Assembly: GCF_000744785.1 (NCBI RefSeq)
Contig: NZ_JQMO01000003.1
Coordinates: 3,534,001-3,598,000 of the forward strand
DNA length: 64,000 nucleotides
Origin: Kitasatospora azatica KCTC 9699
GTDB lineage: Bacteria; Actinomycetota; Actinomycetes; Streptomycetales; Streptomycetaceae
Reading direction: 5' to 3'
The position numbers and the translations under genes were made by a program. Positions 48,547-56,627 of the stretch are shown here, piece by piece. Numbering within the stretch: position 1 is the stretch's first letter; every line of letters begins with the position of its first letter. The notes under the pieces are model-generated. The model saw nothing but the letters and a program-made list of their open reading frames with translations. It ran no database searches and was not told the origin of the DNA.

Positions 48547-50271
48547 ATGGGCGGACAGGAAGAGGCGGACGCCGCCGACCGGGCGAAGGCGCCCGAGCGC
48601 AGAATGCTGGCCGGTCGCTACGAGTTGGGGGAGCGGCTCGGCCGGGGCGGGATGGGGACGGTCTGGCGGGCCCAGGACTTGATGCTGGACCGCGAGGTGG
48701 CGGTCAAGGAGCTGACCGTCGACCACCTGCCCGAGGAGGATCTGGCGATCCTGCAGTCCCGGATGAAGCAGGAGGCGCGGGCCGCCGCCCGGATCAAGCA
48801 CGCCGGGGTGATCACCATCCACGACGTGCTGGAGCAGGACGGCCGGCCGTGGATCGTGATGGAGCTGATCGACGGCCGCTCGCTGGCGGACGTGATCTCC
48901 CAGGACGGGCCGCTGCCGCCCCGGGCCGCCGCCGAGGTCGGGGCCCAGGTGCTGGCCGCGCTGCACAAGGGACACCAGCTCGGGGTGCTGCACCGGGACG
49001 TCAAGCCGGCCAACGTGCTGCTGGAGCGCGGCACCGGGCGGGCCGTGCTGCTGGACTTCGGGATCGCCAAGTTCGAGGGTTCCTCGGAGCTGACCCGTCC
49101 GGGCGACCTGGTCGGTTCGCCCGACTACCTGGCCCCCGAGCGGGCCCAGGGCGAGCGGCCAGGACCCGCCTCCGACCTGTGGGGGCTCGGCGCCACGCTC
49201 TACGCGGCCGTCGAGGGCCAGTCCCCGTTCCGCCGGGACAACCCGATCAGCACGCTGGCCGCGGTGGTGGACGAGCCGCTGCCGGAGCCGGCCAACGCGG
49301 GCGCGCTGGGCCCGGTGCTGGCGGCGCTGCTGACCAAGGAGTCCGCGCAACGGCCGAGCGCGGACGAGGCGCTGCGGATGCTACGCGCGGTGACCGACGG
49401 GCACACGGTCGGGATCGGCACGTCGCAGCCGCAGCGGACACCGACCCAGGTGGTGCCGGTGGTGGACCGACGGCCCGAGCCGGTCGACCAGGGCACCCCG
49501 CACCAGCCGGTGCCGGAGCGGCAGCCGACCGTGCCGACCACCCCGAACGCACCGGTGCAGCCGCTGCCGGCCGTGCCCCTCGCCCCGGTCCCGCCGCGTC
49601 GCCGGCTGGGCCTGCGGCTGGCGCTGATCGGCCTGGCCACCGCGCTGCTCGCGGGCGGTGCGGCCTTCGCGGTGCAGCGCTACCAGTCCGGCGGCACCCC
49701 GGTGGCGGACCCCACGCGCAGTGCCTCGCCCGAGACCACGACGCCGAGCCCGTCGGCGAGCCTGCCGGTCACCGAGGACGCGCCCGGCCCGGCGCCGACC
49801 GGGTACCGCTGGCAGGCCGACGACGAGGGCTTCCGCTTCCCGCTGCCCACCGACGGCGGCAGCTGGCAGCGCCGGGTCTACAACGGCAACAACATCTACT
49901 ACACCCCGGACGGCCAGCGGCACCTGATCCAGTTCGCGGTCACCACGGGTGCGCTGGGCTCGCCGCTGGACCACCTGAAGGCGCTGGAGGCCGACAACCG
50001 CGGCAACAAGGACTACAAGCAGCTGAGCCTCGGCCCGACCCTGGTCAACGGCCACGAGGCGGCCAAGTGGGTGTGGACCTTCACCTGCACCGACAAGTGC
50101 CCCAATCCGGGCCCGCGCAAGGTCTTCGAGGAGGAGTTCAAGGACGCGGACGGCACCAGCTACGCGATCCTGGTCTCCGGGCCGCTCGCCGACGCCACCC
50201 AGGCGGAGCAACGGTTCATCCTGATCCTCAACAACTTCACGGTCACCAGGCGGGCCACGCCCTCCCACTGA
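48547..50271 (+). CDS. Membrane Ser/Thr protein kinase
   Basis: ATG 48547 is chosen because GGGGGAG lies 8 nt upstream; GTG 48505 and ATG 48517 are in frame but lack a site. The 574-residue product has a catalytic domain at about 24-290: GRGGMGTVW, Lys54, HRDVKPAN with Asp151, DFG at 170 and VGSPDYLAPERAQG. A Pro-rich linker and a single membrane segment (about 357-377) lead to an extracytoplasmic domain with YRWQADDEGFRFPLP and a Cys pair (TCTDKCPN). Its layout matches the upstream kinase, so the pair probably arose by duplication. Confidence 0.9.
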   Translation: MGGQEEADAADRAKAPERRMLAGRYELGERLGRGGMGTVWRAQDLMLDREVAVKELTVDHLPEEDLAILQSRMKQEARAAARIKHAGVITIHDVLEQDGRPWIVMELIDGRSLADVISQDGPLPPRAAAEVGAQVLAALHKGHQLGVLHRDVKPANVLLERGTGRAVLLDFGIAKFEGSSELTRPGDLVGSPDYLAPERAQGERPGPASDLWGLGATLYAAVEGQSPFRRDNPISTLAAVVDEPLPEPANAGALGPVLAALLTKESAQRPSADEALRMLRAVTDGHTVGIGTSQPQRTPTQVVPVVDRRPEPVDQGTPHQPVPERQPTVPTTPNAPVQPLPAVPLAPVPPRRRLGLRLALIGLATALLAGGAAFAVQRYQSGGTPVADPTRSASPETTTPSPSASLPVTEDAPGPAPTGYRWQADDEGFRFPLPTDGGSWQRRVYNGNNIYYTPDGQRHLIQFAVTTGALGSPLDHLKALEADNRGNKDYKQLSLGPTLVNGHEAAKWVWTFTCTDKCPNPGPRKVFEEEFKDADGTSYAILVSGPLADATQAEQRFILILNNFTVTRRATPSH

Positions 50272-50276
50272 CCTAT

Positions 50277-50303
50277 CGGTAACCGATCTTTTTGTGGTTA
50301 CCG
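50277..50303 (+). other. Inverted repeat before the aldehyde dehydrogenase
   Basis: CGGTAACC (50277-50284) and GGTTACCG (50296-50303) are perfect complements 11 nt apart, with CTTTTTG between. It is 5 nt after the kinase stop and 41 nt before the next start. It could be a weak terminator or a dimeric repressor operator. Confidence 0.5.
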
Positions 50304-50331
50304 ACGGGTACCGTACTGGCCGCCGAGCGCC

Positions 50332-50337
50332 TAGGCT
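50332..50337 (+). promoter_or_regulatory. Leaderless-type -10 element of the aldehyde dehydrogenase
   Basis: TAGGCT lies 7 nt before ATG 50345, so the transcript may start at or next to the start codon. The inverted repeat at 50277-50303 would overlap the polymerase-binding region. Confidence 0.4.
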
Positions 50338-50344
50338 GCGCCCC

Positions 50345-51964
50345 ATGACGGACATATCGGCAGTCAGCCGCGGCACCGGCCGCAATCCCGTGGCCCCGGG
50401 CGCCGGCCGTACGGTCGCCTCGGCGGTCCCCCAGTCCCTGATCGCGCGGCTGGTCCGCGGGGTCACCGCCACCGGCGCGGCCGAGCCGGCCACCACCCTC
50501 GCCCCGCTCACCGGCGAGCCGCTGGCCGAGCTGCCGCAGTCCACTCCGGACGACGTCGCCACCGCCTTCGAGCTGGCCCGCCGGGCCCAGCCGGCCTGGG
50601 CGGCACTGCCGGTCAAGCGGCGGGCCGCGGTGCTGCTGCGCTTCCACGACCTGCTGCTGAAGCGGCAGGACGAGGTGCTCGACCTGATCCAGGCCGAGAC
50701 CGGCAAGTCCCGGCTGCACGCCTTCGAGGAGGTGCTGGGCGCCGCGCTGGCGGCCCGCCACTACGGTCGCGCCGCCGCCGGCTACCTCAAGGACCGTCGG
50801 CGCGGCGGTGCGATCCCGGTGCTCACCCACACCCTGGAGGGCCGCCGGCCCAAGGGCGTGATCGGCCAGATCTCCCCGTGGAACTACCCGCTGGAGCTCT
50901 CGGTCAGCGACGCGCTGCCGGCCTTCGCCGCGGGCAACGCGGTGGTCAACAAGCCGGACACGCAGACCGCGTTGACCGCGCTGTGGGCCCGCGAGCTGCT
51001 GGTCGAGGCCGGGCTGCCGGCCGACCTGTGGCAGATCGTGATCGGCGACGGGCCGGTGGTCGGCCCGGCCGTGGTGGAGCACGCGGACTACGTCTCGTTC
51101 ACCGGCTCCACCCGCACCGGCCGCGACGTGGCCCAGCGCGCGGCGGCCCGGCTGGTCGGCGCCTCGCTCGAACTCGGCGGCAAGAACGTGCTCCTGGTGC
51201 TCGCCGACGCCGACCTGGACAAGGCCGCCGAGGGCGCCGTGCGGGCCTGCTTCTCCTCCGCCGGACAGCTGTGCATCTCGATCGAGCGGCTCTTCGTGCA
51301 CCGCTCGGTGGCCGACGCGTTCCTGGCCAAGTTCGCCGCGCGGACCGGCGCGCTGCGCCTGGGCGGCGGCCTGGCCTACGGCGCCGAGATGGGATCGCTG
51401 GTCTCCGACCGGCAGTTGGAGACCGTCACCCGGCATGTCGAGGAGGCGGTCAAGGCCGGGGCCACGGTGCTGGCCGGCGGCCAGGCCCGCCCGGAGATCG
51501 GCCCGCTCTTCTACGAGCCGACCATCCTGGACGGGGTCACCCCCGAGATGGCCGTCTGCACCGAGGAGACCTTCGGCCCGGTGGTCTCGATCTACCGCTT
51601 CGACACCGAGGAGGAGGCCGTCACGGCGGCCAACTCGACGCCGTACGGCCTGAACTCCAGCGTCTGGACGAAGGACCTGCGGCGCGGCCGGGCGGTCGCG
51701 GCACGGCTGCACACCGGCACCGTCAACGTCAACGAGGCCTACGCGGCCGCCTACGGCTCGGTCGCCTCGCCGATGGGCGGGATGGGCGACTCGGGCCTGG
51801 GCCGGCGGCACGGCGCCGAGGGCATCCTGCGGTTCACCGAGGCGCAGACCATCGCCACCCAGCGGGTGCTGCCGATCGCGCCCTCCTTCGGCCTGGACGA
51901 CGAGAAGTTCGCCGCCCTGTTCACCAAGAGCCTGCGGGCCCTGAAGGCACTGGGCTTCAAGTGA
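50345..51964 (+). CDS. NAD(P)-dependent aldehyde dehydrogenase (succinate-semialdehyde dehydrogenase-like)
   Basis: ATG 50345 gives 539 residues. The first 40 are a non-conserved extension. Catalytic Glu276 is in SLELGGKN and Cys310 in SSAGQLCISIER. SPWNYPLELSVSDALPA and the TFGPVVSIYRF segment are typical. The family resembles succinate-semialdehyde dehydrogenases, but the substrate cannot be fixed. It precedes a GMC oxidoreductase that could supply the aldehyde. Confidence 0.88.
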   Translation: MTDISAVSRGTGRNPVAPGAGRTVASAVPQSLIARLVRGVTATGAAEPATTLAPLTGEPLAELPQSTPDDVATAFELARRAQPAWAALPVKRRAAVLLRFHDLLLKRQDEVLDLIQAETGKSRLHAFEEVLGAALAARHYGRAAAGYLKDRRRGGAIPVLTHTLEGRRPKGVIGQISPWNYPLELSVSDALPAFAAGNAVVNKPDTQTALTALWARELLVEAGLPADLWQIVIGDGPVVGPAVVEHADYVSFTGSTRTGRDVAQRAAARLVGASLELGGKNVLLVLADADLDKAAEGAVRACFSSAGQLCISIERLFVHRSVADAFLAKFAARTGALRLGGGLAYGAEMGSLVSDRQLETVTRHVEEAVKAGATVLAGGQARPEIGPLFYEPTILDGVTPEMAVCTEETFGPVVSIYRFDTEEEAVTAANSTPYGLNSSVWTKDLRRGRAVAARLHTGTVNVNEAYAAAYGSVASPMGGMGDSGLGRRHGAEGILRFTEAQTIATQRVLPIAPSFGLDDEKFAALFTKSLRALKALGFK

Positions 51965-51996
51965 GTGAGGGCCGAGGGACTGTGGAGACGGACGAG

Positions 51997-53769
51997 ATGG
52001 ACTTCGACTACGACGTGATCGTGGTCGGCTCCGGCTTCGGCGGTTCGGTGGCCGCGCTGCGGCTGACCGAGAAGGGCTACCGGGTCGCGGTGCTGGAGGC
52101 CGGCCGCCGGTTCACCCGGGAGGAACTGCCGAAGACCTCCTGGGACGTGAAGAACTACCTGTGGGCGCCGGGCCTCGGGCTCTACGGCATCCAGCGGATC
52201 CACCTGCTGGCGAACGTGCTGGTGCTGGGCGGCGCCGGGGTGGGCGGCGGTTCGCTCAACTACGCCAACACCCTGTACGTGCCCCCGAAGGCCTTCTTCG
52301 AGGACCGCCAGTGGCAGCACATCACCGACTGGGAGGAGGAGTTGGCCCCCTTCTACGACCAGGCGCAGCGGATGCTCGGGGTGCGGACCAACCCCACCAT
52401 GACCCCCTCGGACATCCACCTGAAGGCGGCCGCCGAGCGGATGGGCGTCGGCGACACCTTCCACTTCGCGCCGGTCGGCGTCTTCTTCGGCGACGGGCGC
52501 GATGCTGACGGATCGTCAAAGACCGCTCCCGGTACGGAGGTCGACGACCCGTACTTCGGCGGTGCGGGCCCGCGCCGGAAGGCCTGCGTGGAGTGCGGCG
52601 AGTGCATGACGGGGTGCCGGCACGGCGCCAAGAACATGCTCACCGAGAACTACCTCTTCCTGGCCGAGGCCAACGGCGCCGAGATCCACCCGCTCACCAC
52701 GGTGGCCCGGATCCGCGAGCAGGACGGCGCCAACGGAAGCTCGGGCTTCGCCGTCGACGTGCAGCGCACCAACGCCCGTGGCGCGGCCGCGAAGAAGGCC
52801 GGCGCCCGGACCCTGACCGCGGCGAAGGTGGTGGTCGCGGCCGGCACCTACGGCACCCAGACCCTGCTGCACCGGATGCGCGACCAGGGTCGGCTGCCCG
52901 GGATCCCGGCCACCCTGGGCGAGCTCACCCGCACCAACTCCGAGGCCCTGGTGGGCGCGCAGACCACCCCGCGGCGCTACGGCGGCCCGGTGGACTTCAC
53001 CAAGGGGGTGGCGATCACCTCCTCGATCCACCCCGACGCCAACACCCACATCGAGCCGGTCCGGTACGGCAAGGGCTCGAACGCGATGGGCTTCCTGTCG
53101 ATCCTCCAGGTGCCCGGCGGCGGTCGCGGCCCGCGCTGGCTGCGGGCGGGCGCGACGGCGGTCAAGCACCCGACCGTCTTCGCCCGCTCGCTGAGCAACT
53201 ACCGGTGGTCGGAGCGCACCATCATCGGCCTGGTGATGCAGTCGCTGGACAACTCGATCACCGTCTCGCTCAAGCAGAAGGGCCTGGGCAAGGGGTCGTT
53301 GACCTCCCGGCAGGGCCACGGCGAGCCGAACCCGACCTGGATCCCGGCGGCCGAGGAGGGCGCCAAGGCGCTGGCCGCCGAGATCGGCGGCTTCGCGGGC
53401 TCCACCGTCGGCGAGGTCTTCGACATCCCGATGACGGCGCACTTCATCGGCGGCTGCCCGATCGGTGACAGCCCCGAGCACGGCGTGGTCGACCCGTACC
53501 ACCGGCTCTACGGCCACCCCGGGATCAGCGTGGTGGACGGCTCGACCATCTCCGCCAACCTCGGCGTGAACCCCTCGCTGACCATCACGGCGCAGGCCGA
53601 GCGGGCGATGTCGATGTGGCCCAACAAGGGCGAGGCGGACCTGCGGCCGGCCCAGGGCGAGGCCTACCGCCGGGTGGCGGCGGTGGCGCCCCGGCAGCCG
53701 GCGGTACCGGCCGGCGCCTTCGCGCAGCTGCTGCTGCCGGTGCCGGAAGTGCCGCGCAAGGACGGGTAG
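51997..53769 (+). CDS. GMC family oxidoreductase with four-Cys cluster
   Basis: ATG 51997 has GGAG 9 nt upstream and gives 590 residues; GTG 51961, overlapping the dehydrogenase stop, and GTG 51982 are alternatives. The FAD-binding site is IVVGSGFGGSVAALRL with VLEAGRR. The substrate and FAD segments include GGGSLNYANTLY and the end VVDGSTISANLGVNPSLTI. It resembles cholesterol oxidase. CVECGECMTGC at 197-207 is C-x2-C-x2-C-x3-C, a ferredoxin-like cluster, not part of classic GMC oxidases. It is probably co-transcribed with the dehydrogenase; the pair may oxidise an alcohol to an acid. Confidence 0.88.
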   Translation: MDFDYDVIVVGSGFGGSVAALRLTEKGYRVAVLEAGRRFTREELPKTSWDVKNYLWAPGLGLYGIQRIHLLANVLVLGGAGVGGGSLNYANTLYVPPKAFFEDRQWQHITDWEEELAPFYDQAQRMLGVRTNPTMTPSDIHLKAAAERMGVGDTFHFAPVGVFFGDGRDADGSSKTAPGTEVDDPYFGGAGPRRKACVECGECMTGCRHGAKNMLTENYLFLAEANGAEIHPLTTVARIREQDGANGSSGFAVDVQRTNARGAAAKKAGARTLTAAKVVVAAGTYGTQTLLHRMRDQGRLPGIPATLGELTRTNSEALVGAQTTPRRYGGPVDFTKGVAITSSIHPDANTHIEPVRYGKGSNAMGFLSILQVPGGGRGPRWLRAGATAVKHPTVFARSLSNYRWSERTIIGLVMQSLDNSITVSLKQKGLGKGSLTSRQGHGEPNPTWIPAAEEGAKALAAEIGGFAGSTVGEVFDIPMTAHFIGGCPIGDSPEHGVVDPYHRLYGHPGISVVDGSTISANLGVNPSLTITAQAERAMSMWPNKGEADLRPAQGEAYRRVAAVAPRQPAVPAGAFAQLLLPVPEVPRKDG

Positions 53770-53898
53770 TCGGGACTGTTACAGAGCCGGCCGGTGGCTG
53801 TTACACGGCTGCCGGTCGGCCGAGGGACGGGCTTCCTAGCGTGGGCGCAGCCGGCTCGGGCCAACCGGGTCCGAGCCCCCCGCTCCGGAGGACTTCCC

Positions 53899-54381
53899 AT
53901 GTCACGTCCCCAGACCGCGCGGTTCGCGCTGGTCGGTTTCGCTGTCGCCGCGGTGCTCGCCGGTACTGGCGGCGCCGCCTACGCGGACGGCGCTTCGCCG
54001 TCCGCCTCCGCCACGCCGAGCGCGGCCGCTTCCGGCATGCCGAGCGTTGCGGTCTCCGCCACCCCGAGCGCTGCGGCCTCCGCGCCGGCGGCCGTCGACA
54101 AGCCGACGCCCTCGGCCAGCGGTCAGCCCGTCGTCCCGCCGTGCTTGATCAAGCCCCAGCCGTCCGCGCCGGCCAAGGACCTCTCGCCGGCGCCCTGCCC
54201 CAGGCCCTCGGGTGTGCCGACCGCCCAGGTCAAGACGGTTCCCAAGGGCGGTGCGCAGACCGGTGAGGGCGCTACCGGCCACTCCGCCACCAGCTGGGCG
54301 GCCGGCTCCGGCCTGGCCGTGCTGGGCCTGGCCGGCGTCGGCTACGCCGTCCGCCGTCGCCGTGCCGGCGCCCAGGGCTGA
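53899..54381 (+). CDS. Secreted C-terminally anchored protein next to a sortase
   Basis: ATG 53899 follows CCGGAGGA and gives 160 residues. A signal peptide spans about 1-30. The middle is Ala/Ser/Pro-rich with repeated SATPSAAAS units, two Cys (VVPPCLIKP, PAPCPRP), and no obvious fold. The C terminus has a membrane segment (about 132-152) and a basic tail RRRRAGAQG, like a sorting signal, but no LPXTG or LAXTG motif precedes it. It overlaps the sortase gene by 20 nt, so it may be the dedicated substrate with an unusual motif, or a simple anchor. Confidence 0.8.
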   Translation: MSRPQTARFALVGFAVAAVLAGTGGAAYADGASPSASATPSAAASGMPSVAVSATPSAAASAPAAVDKPTPSASGQPVVPPCLIKPQPSAPAKDLSPAPCPRPSGVPTAQVKTVPKGGAQTGEGATGHSATSWAAGSGLAVLGLAGVGYAVRRRRAGAQG

Positions 54382-55087
54382 CCGGTCCCGTCGCCGCCGG
54401 CGCCCCAGGTGGGTGCCGGCGGCGGCGGGCGGGGTGCTGGCGCTGGTGCTGGCGGGGGTGGTGCTGCGGCCGGTGCCGGCGCCCGCACCGGTGCGGATCG
54501 ACTCGGTGGCGGCGGCACCCGGCAGCCCGGTGGCCCCGACCGGGTCAGCCGGAGCCACGCCACCTGGGACCACGGCACCTGGGGCTGTGTCACCTGGCAG
54601 CACGTCAGCCGGCAGTCCGTCACCCCGGCCCACGTCCACCGCGCCGCCGGCGCGGCTGCTGATCCCGGCGATCGGGGTGGACGCCCCGGTGCTGGCCGGT
54701 GGGCTCAACGCCGACGGGACGGTGCAGGTGCCGCCGCTCGAGCACCCCGAGGAGGTCGACTGGTACCGCGACGGACCCGCGCCCGGCCAGGTCGGTCCGG
54801 CCGTGCTGCTCGGGCACCTCGACACCCGTAACGGACCCGCGGTCTTCCAACGGCTGTGGCGGCTCAAGGCCGGGGACCGGATCGAGATCCGCCGCACCGA
54901 CGGCAGCAGCGTCGCCTTTCGGGTGCGCGAGCTGCGGCAGCAGCCGAAGGACGCCTTCCCCACCGAGGCCGTGTACGGGGACACCGCGGACCCGCAGTTG
55001 CGGCTGATCACCTGCGGGGGAGTGCTGGGCAGCAACGGGCACTACTCCGACAACATCATCGTCTTCGCGGATCTGAGTGCAGAATGA
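54362..55087 (+). CDS. Class F-like sortase
   Basis: The start is uncertain: GTG 54362 overlaps the upstream gene and gives 241 residues; GTG 54411 is another option. A membrane segment follows the basic N terminus (about 17-38), then a Thr/Pro/Gly linker. The sortase core has LLIPAIGVDAPVLAGG, catalytic His in LLGHLDT and Cys in LRLITCGG. After the Cys the sequence is GHYSDNIIVFA; I see no Arg in this strand, where sortases generally keep one. Class F enzymes are common in actinobacteria and their substrates are mostly unknown. Confidence 0.85.
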   Translation: MPAPRADRSRRRRRPRWVPAAAGGVLALVLAGVVLRPVPAPAPVRIDSVAAAPGSPVAPTGSAGATPPGTTAPGAVSPGSTSAGSPSPRPTSTAPPARLLIPAIGVDAPVLAGGLNADGTVQVPPLEHPEEVDWYRDGPAPGQVGPAVLLGHLDTRNGPAVFQRLWRLKAGDRIEIRRTDGSSVAFRVRELRQQPKDAFPTEAVYGDTADPQLRLITCGGVLGSNGHYSDNIIVFADLSAE

Positions 55088-55140
55088 TCCGCTGACCCAA
55101 CCTCATCGAAAGCCGGACCGCATCGAAAGGACGTGCGCGC

Positions 55141-55923
55141 GTGAGTTCCCGGCTCGTTCGTACGGCCGCCGTCGCCCTGGGCGCGGTGGCGCTGGCCGGC
55201 TGCGCCGGTGCGGGCGGGCTGCACGACCTCGGCCCGACCCGCACCATCACCGCGCGGCCGAGCCCGTCGCCGCTCTGGCCGGCCGCCGAGGCCGTCAAGT
55301 CGCCGTCCCCCGCGGCGACTCCGACCCCCTCGCCGAGTCCGTTGCCCGAACTGACCGTTCCCGGCGACGACCTGCGGGCCGTGGACACCAACCGGGTCCT
55401 CGGCCTGGACCCGGGTCTGCGTCCCGACGAGCGCAGCGCGCTGCTCGGCTGCACCGGCTGCCAGGTGCTGGAGCCGAAGTACCGCGACCTCACCGGGGAC
55501 GGTCGACCCGAGCTGATCGTCGCCGTGCTCACCGAGGACCAGCGCGCCTACCTGCACGTCTACCAGTCGCGCGAGCAGCGGGTGCTGCCGGTGCTCAGCC
55601 TGCCGGTGCTGCCCGGCTTCACCGCCGAGACCTCGGGCCAGGACCTGTTGGTGGAGGAGCCGACCAGCTCGGCCACCAAGACCACCAGCACCTACCACTG
55701 GAACGGCGCCAAGCAGGCTTTCGACCGCGACATCGTGGCGACCTGCCCGTCCACCGACGCCGAGGCCTGCCTGCCGCCGGGCGCAGCGACCTCCTCGCTG
55801 CGCCCGGACAAGAAGCCCTCGGCGGTCCCCTCCGCCGCCTACCCCTTCCCCGGGCCCTGGGTGCTGCCGACCCCGACGCCCAGGCCCGTACCGAAGCCGA
55901 GCAGCCCCGGAGGCAGCCGATGA
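55141..55923 (+). CDS. Lipoprotein encoded with a two-component system
   Basis: GTG 55141 gives 260 residues. The lipobox is ALAGC with Cys21. A Pro/Ser/Thr linker to about residue 75 leads to a domain with YRDLTGDGRPELIVAVL, an FG-GAP-like calcium-type loop, then STYHWNGAKQAFDRDIV. The end is Pro-rich. Its stop overlaps the regulator ATG. The order lipoprotein-regulator-kinase recalls CseA-CseB-CseC of the sigma-E envelope-stress system, but no sigma-E gene is upstream. It may adjust the sensor kinase. Confidence 0.8.
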   Translation: MSSRLVRTAAVALGAVALAGCAGAGGLHDLGPTRTITARPSPSPLWPAAEAVKSPSPAATPTPSPSPLPELTVPGDDLRAVDTNRVLGLDPGLRPDERSALLGCTGCQVLEPKYRDLTGDGRPELIVAVLTEDQRAYLHVYQSREQRVLPVLSLPVLPGFTAETSGQDLLVEEPTSSATKTTSTYHWNGAKQAFDRDIVATCPSTDAEACLPPGAATSSLRPDKKPSAVPSAAYPFPGPWVLPTPTPRPVPKPSSPGGSR

Positions 55924-56627
55924 CCGCCACCCCGCGCGTGCTGCTGGTCGAGGACGACGAGGTGATCCGCGAGGCGACCCGGATGGCGCTGGAGCGCTAC
56001 GGCTTCCCGGTGGACACCGCCGCCGACGGTCTGGAGGGCCTCGAGCTGTTCCGCGCGCGCCGCCCGGACCTGCTGCTGCTGGACGTGATGCTGCCGCTGC
56101 TGGACGGCGTCGGGCTCTGCCGCCGGATCCGCGAGGAGAGCCAGCTGCCGATCCTGATGATGTCCGCCCGCACCGACCCGATCGACGTGGTCTCCGGCCT
56201 GGAAGCGGGCGCGGACGACTACGTCACCAAGCCCTTCGAGACGGCCGTGCTGGTCGCCCGGATCCGCACCGTGCTGCGCCGCACCGGCCTGCAGGCACCC
56301 GCGGCGGCGCCCGAACCGCCGCGCACCGTACGGGAGATCGACGGCCTCCAGGTGGACACCGACGCGCTGGACGTGCGGGTGGACGGCCGCCCGGTGCCGC
56401 TCACCCCGACCGAGCTGCGCCTGCTGCTGGAGTTCACCGCCGCGCCCGGCATCCTGTTGGAGCGTCAGACACTGCTGGAACGGGTCTGGGACTACGCCTG
56501 GGGCGCCGACACCCGCGTGGTGGACGTCCATGTGCAGCGGCTGCGGGCGAAGATCGGCGCGGACCGGATCGAGACCGTGCGCGGCTTCGGCTACCGGCTG
56601 CGGCGACTGCGCGGCGGTGGCACGTGA
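55920..56627 (+). CDS. OmpR-family response regulator (CseB-like)
   Basis: ATG 55920 overlaps the lipoprotein stop and gives 235 residues. The receiver has acidic EDD at 11-13, phosphorylation Asp55 in LLLLDVMLP, and Lys104 in YVTKPF. The DNA-binding winged helix ends TRVVDVHVQRLRAKIG and IETVRGFGYRL. The sequence VIREATRMALER and GLEAGADDYVTKPF is close to CseB as I remember it. It overlaps the kinase gene by 4 nt. Confidence 0.9.
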   Translation: MTATPRVLLVEDDEVIREATRMALERYGFPVDTAADGLEGLELFRARRPDLLLLDVMLPLLDGVGLCRRIREESQLPILMMSARTDPIDVVSGLEAGADDYVTKPFETAVLVARIRTVLRRTGLQAPAAAPEPPRTVREIDGLQVDTDALDVRVDGRPVPLTPTELRLLLEFTAAPGILLERQTLLERVWDYAWGADTRVVDVHVQRLRAKIGADRIETVRGFGYRLRRLRGGGT

